The notes under the pieces: generated by a model
The model's input: the letters and a program-made list of their open reading frames with translations, nothing else
The model's database searches: none
Told to the model about the DNA's origin: nothing
Assembly (NCBI RefSeq): GCF_018688355.1
Contig: NZ_CP061317.1
Span: forward strand, 876,091-940,090
DNA length: 64,000 nucleotides
Reading direction: 5' to 3'
DNA from: Polynucleobacter sp. AP-Elch-400A-B2
Lineage (GTDB): Bacteria; Pseudomonadota; Gammaproteobacteria; Burkholderiales; Burkholderiaceae
Position numbers and translations under genes: made by a program
In this document: in pieces, positions 60,892 to 64,000 of the stretch
Layout: each line of letters begins with the position of its first letter
Position numbering within the stretch: position 1 is the stretch's first letter

Positions 60892-62814
60892 ATGCTTGTA
60901 GTTACTCTGCCAGATGGATCTAAACGTGAGTTCGAAGCTCCCGTACGCGTTCTTGATGTTGCCCAAAGCATTGGAAGCGGCCTTGCCAAAGCTGCCCTCG
61001 GCGGCATAGTTGACGGCAAGATGGTTGATGCCAGCTTTCTTATCGATAAAGATAGCCAATTGGCAATCATTACCGATAAAAGCCCAGAAGCGCTGGAGAT
61101 TGTGCGCCATTCCACTGCCCACTTATTGGCCTATGCCGTTAAAGAGTTGTTCCCGGAAGCGCAAGTCACTATTGGCCCGGTCATCGAAAACGGTTTTTAT
61201 TATGACTTCTCATTTCATCGGGCATTTACGCCTGAAGATTTGGTAGCCATTGAGAAGAAGATGGCTGAGTTGGCTAAAAAAGACGAGCCAGTGATTCGTA
61301 CAGTAATGCCGCGTGATGAGGCGGTGAAGTTCTTCAAAGATCAAGGCGAAAATTACAAAGCAGAGATTATTTCTAGCATCCCACAGGGTGAAGATGTGTC
61401 TTTGTATGCTGAAGGTAAGTTCACTGACTTATGCCGCGGACCCCATGTGCCATCTACTGGCAAGCTCAAAGTGTTCAAGCTTCTGAGCGTTGCTGGTGCT
61501 TACTGGCGTGGCGATAGCAAGAATGAGATGTTGCAACGGATTTACGGTACAGCTTGGTTGAAAAAAGAAGATCAAGACGCCCATTTGCATATGCTCGAAG
61601 AGGCTGAGAAGCGTGACCACCGTCGCCTGGGTAAGTTCTTAGATTTATTTCATTTTCAACCTGAAGCGCCGGGTTTAATTTTCTGGCACCCAAAAGGCTG
61701 GTCTATTTGGCAAGAAGTTGAACAGTACATGCGTCGCGTTTATCAGCGCGAAGGCTATCAAGAAGTAAAAGCCCCACAAATTTTGGATCGTGGCCTTTGG
61801 GAAAAGTCTGGCCACTGGGATAACTACAAAGAAAACATGTTCACAACGGAGTCGGAGAATCGCGCTTATGCATTAAAGCCGATGAACTGCCCAGGACATG
61901 TGCAGATTTTTAATTCTGGCTTGCATAGCTATCGTGAATTGCCATTACGCTACGGCGAGTTTGGTCAATGTCACCGTAACGAACCGTCGGGTGCATTGCA
62001 TGGTTTGATGCGCGTTCGTGGATTCACGCAAGATGATGGCCATATTTTCTGTACTGAAGATCAGATTCAGTCTGAAGTAGCTGCATTCGATAAAGCGGTT
62101 CGTGAGGTCTACCAAGACTTTGGCTTTACTGAAGTAGCTGTTAAGCTGGCCTTGCGTCCTGCGAAGCGTGTTGGTGATGACGCTATTTGGGATAAAGCGG
62201 AGGCTGCCTTACGTGGCGCCTTGACCGCTTCAGGCCAAGAATGGGAAGAATTGCCAGGCGAGGGTGCTTTTTATGGTCCGAAGATCGAATATCACCTCAA
62301 AGACTCGATTGGCCGCACTTGGCAGTGCGGCACGATTCAGGTGGATTTCTCGATGCCAGCCCGTTTAGGTGCTGAATATGTCACTGAAGAGAACACCCGC
62401 AAGGCTCCAGTGATGCTTCATAGGGCAATTGTGGGCTCTTTGGAGCGTTTTATCGGTATTTTGATCGAAAACCACGCTGGAAATATGCCAGTTTGGCTCG
62501 CTCCGACTCAGGCTGTAGTCCTTAATATTTCCGATAATTCGGCTGCATATGCTCAAAAAGTCCAGCAATCTCTGAAAAAACAAGGGTTTAGAGTCGAATC
62601 GGATTTGCGGAATGAGAAAATTACGTATAAAATACGCGAGCACGCATTACAGAAGCTCCCATTTTTGTTAGTTGTAGGGGATAAAGAAGCAGAAAGTAAT
62701 TCGGTGGCCGTTCGTGCCCGTGGCGGAGTGGATTTAGGCGTAATGCCTCTTGATGCCTTCGTTGCCCGACTCCAGCAGGATATTTCTCAGAAAGTCGGAC
62801 CCGAGCTTAGCTAG
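60892..62814 (+). CDS. thrS: Threonyl-tRNA synthetase
   Basis: 640 residues, full length. TGS domain at the N-terminus (VTLPDGSKREF), editing-domain motifs (HSTAHLLAYAVKELFP; DLCRGPHVPSTG), Zn ligand MNCPGHVQIF, class II motif 2 (QCHRNEPSGALHGLMRVRGF) and motif 3 (LHRAIVGSLERFIGILIENH). First gene of the thrS-infC-rpmI-rplT operon. Confidence 0.97.
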   Translation: MLVVTLPDGSKREFEAPVRVLDVAQSIGSGLAKAALGGIVDGKMVDASFLIDKDSQLAIITDKSPEALEIVRHSTAHLLAYAVKELFPEAQVTIGPVIENGFYYDFSFHRAFTPEDLVAIEKKMAELAKKDEPVIRTVMPRDEAVKFFKDQGENYKAEIISSIPQGEDVSLYAEGKFTDLCRGPHVPSTGKLKVFKLLSVAGAYWRGDSKNEMLQRIYGTAWLKKEDQDAHLHMLEEAEKRDHRRLGKFLDLFHFQPEAPGLIFWHPKGWSIWQEVEQYMRRVYQREGYQEVKAPQILDRGLWEKSGHWDNYKENMFTTESENRAYALKPMNCPGHVQIFNSGLHSYRELPLRYGEFGQCHRNEPSGALHGLMRVRGFTQDDGHIFCTEDQIQSEVAAFDKAVREVYQDFGFTEVAVKLALRPAKRVGDDAIWDKAEAALRGALTASGQEWEELPGEGAFYGPKIEYHLKDSIGRTWQCGTIQVDFSMPARLGAEYVTEENTRKAPVMLHRAIVGSLERFIGILIENHAGNMPVWLAPTQAVVLNISDNSAAYAQKVQQSLKKQGFRVESDLRNEKITYKIREHALQKLPFLLVVGDKEAESNSVAVRARGGVDLGVMPLDAFVARLQQDISQKVGPELS

Positions 62815-62856
62815 GGGTGGAATGGTTTTTATTGTTTTTTTAAAGGAATTAAGAAG

Positions 62857-63381
62857 ATCGCTACTGATAAATCGCAGCGCATAAATCGGGAGATTACTGC
62901 TCCTGAAGTGCGTCTGATTGGACTGGATGGAGAACCCATCGGTGTAGTTAAGTTGAGTGAAGCCCTGGCTTTAGCAGAAGAGAAAGAGACCGATTTGGTT
63001 GAAATTGCTCCGACAGCTGTGCCACCTGTAGTCCGGATCATGGACTTCGGCAAATTCAAGTACCAAGAAGCCAAACGTTTGCATGAAGCTAAGCTCAAGC
63101 AAAAAGTGATTCAGGTGAAGGAAGTGAAATTCCGTCCCGGCACAGATGATGGTGACTATGGTGTGAAGCTACGCAATCTAATCCGCTTTTTGGAAGATGG
63201 CGATAAGACAAAGATTACGCTGCGATTTCGGGGTCGTGAAATGGCCCACCAAGAAATCGGAGTCAGAATGTTGGAACGTTTGAAGTCAGACCTGATTGAG
63301 CATGGTCAAGTAGAGCAGTTTCCAAAGATGGAAGGTCGCCAGATGGTGATGGTATTGGCCCCCATCCGTAAAGCTAAGTAA
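62857..63381 (+). CDS. infC: Translation initiation factor IF-3
   Basis: 174 residues from an ATC start (62857), nine bases after AAAGGA. The N-terminal residues IATDKSQRINREI are family-typical, so the GTG at 62908 is too late and ATT at 62848 is too close to the ribosome-binding site. Rare AUU/AUC starts of infC underlie IF-3 autoregulation. Motifs: RIMDFGKFKYQEAKR, KEVKFRPGTDDGDY, RFRGREMAHQEIG. Confidence 0.95.
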   Translation: MATDKSQRINREITAPEVRLIGLDGEPIGVVKLSEALALAEEKETDLVEIAPTAVPPVVRIMDFGKFKYQEAKRLHEAKLKQKVIQVKEVKFRPGTDDGDYGVKLRNLIRFLEDGDKTKITLRFRGREMAHQEIGVRMLERLKSDLIEHGQVEQFPKMEGRQMVMVLAPIRKAK

Positions 63382-63532
63382 TAAACCAAATCGCAAGATG
63401 GGGTTTGTTGTTTAAGTAGGGAGGAGTCCCTAAGAATTAATAAGGACTCTGGTAGTTAGAAGTGCTTCTAGGTACAGGAAGCGTAACCGTCGGTTACCAC
63501 CTATGTTGCACAAGTAATTGAAGGGGTGCTTT

Positions 63533-63730
63533 ATGCCCAAGATGAAGAGCAAGAGTAGCGCTAAAAAGCGCTTCACGGTTCGCGCAGGCGGAACGATTAA
63601 ACGAGGCCAGGCTTTCAAACGCCACATCCTCACCAAGAAGACCACAAAGAATAAGCGTCACCTACGTGGTACTACCGAAGTTGCGAAGGCAGACGTTAAG
63701 TCAATTCGCTCCATGCTTCCATACGCTTAA
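63533..63730 (+). CDS. rpmI: 50S ribosomal protein L35
   Basis: 65 residues, MPKMKSKSSAKKRFTVRAG; complete. ATG 63533 gives the known N-terminus; the frame is open to 63518. AGGGG lies upstream. The 150-bp gap after infC could hold an L20-type leader structure, but I cannot support one by eye. Confidence 0.97.
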   Translation: MPKMKSKSSAKKRFTVRAGGTIKRGQAFKRHILTKKTTKNKRHLRGTTEVAKADVKSIRSMLPYA

Positions 63731-63755
63731 CCTCAGACTAGATTAGGAGAAATAA

Positions 63756-64000
63756 ATGCCAAGAGTCAAACGTGGGGTTACAGCAAGAGCCCGTCATAAG
63801 AAAATCACCGATGCCGCAACAGGCTATCGTGGACGTCGTAAAAACGTATTCCGTATTGCTAAGCAAGCAGTTATGCGTGCTGGTCAATATGCATACCGCG
63901 ACCGTCGCAATAAGAAACGTGTATTCCGCGCATTGTGGATTGCTCGTATCAACGCGGCAGTTCGTCAGCATGACATGACCTATAGCGTATTCATGAATGG
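63756..64000 (+). CDS. rplT: 50S ribosomal protein L20 (partial)
   Basis: N-terminal 81 residues (PRVKRGVTARARHKKI, then GYRGRRKNVFRIAKQAV) before the right window edge. TAGGAGA precedes the ATG, 25 bp after rpmI. L20 usually represses this operon. Confidence 0.97.
   Translation, partial: MPRVKRGVTARARHKKITDAATGYRGRRKNVFRIAKQAVMRAGQYAYRDRRNKKRVFRALWIARINAAVRQHDMTYSVFMN

Noticed and set aside
62908..63381. GTG start for infC
   Set aside because: It would remove the conserved N-terminus; the ATC at 62857 has a well-spaced ribosome-binding site.
63382..63532. Possible L20 autoregulatory leader
   Set aside because: Some self-complementary segments are present, but I could not build a convincing structure by eye.

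Overview
The window looks like a chromosomal segment of a small-genome, AT-leaning betaproteobacterium. The best guess is a freshwater Burkholderiaceae of the Polynucleobacter type. This rests on the core block relA, tRNA-Val(GAC), thrS, infC (ATC start), rpmI, rplT at the right end, on protein sequences that read like Burkholderiales orthologues (AroC, ETF-QO, ScoAB, GltIJKL, phasin, DUF2069), and on the mix of ubiquinone-linked respiration and polyhydroxyalkanoate biology. The genus is an inference; no search was run.

Layout. 1-5.3 kb, minus strand: a two-partner secretion pair, the outer-membrane transporter TpsB and a large TpsA adhesin that runs off the left edge and carries GLUG, YDG and MBG-type repeats. 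5.6-7.1 kb: a LuxR-type HTH joined through a long 14/21-residue repeat rod to an HD-GYP phosphodiesterase. 7.5-10.9 kb: katG and a phasin. 11.1-18.4 kb: a mobile-element-like block with two tyrosine recombinases, an AAA+ clamp-loader-like ATPase, a DUF6641-like protein, a trypsin-like protease and several small proteins. A 17-bp motif family, TGTC-N9-GACA, recurs from 7.2 to 20.8 kb and sits upstream of both recombinases.

18.5-37.3 kb is an accessory zone punctuated by at least six same-orientation copies of the 3' half of a tRNA-Arg(UCU) gene, from the anticodon loop to CCA. The copies delimit cassettes: a 12-kb block (lipoprotein, CVNH protein, amidohydrolase, small-protein cluster, BtaA-type lipid operon, SixA, bactofilin, HTH protein), a 59-residue membrane protein, a methyltransferase / hydroxyacid dehydrogenase / class III aminotransferase operon, a Tat-exported FAH-fold protein followed by a tandem glycine riboswitch on a tiny ORF, and an alternative oxidase.

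37.3-64 kb is mostly ordinary chromosome. It holds a TonB receptor, a PQQ-type lipoprotein dehydrogenase and a dihaem cytochrome c that plausibly form a periplasmic oxidation module; a glutamate/aspartate ABC transporter; PPK2 with a histone H1-like protein; transporters; WrbA; a YihY protein; a CBS protein; aroC; ETF-QO; succinyl-CoA:3-oxoacid CoA-transferase; a CDF transporter fused to an alpha/beta hydrolase; relA; tRNA-Val; and the thrS-infC-rpmI-rplT translation operon, with rplT cut by the right edge.
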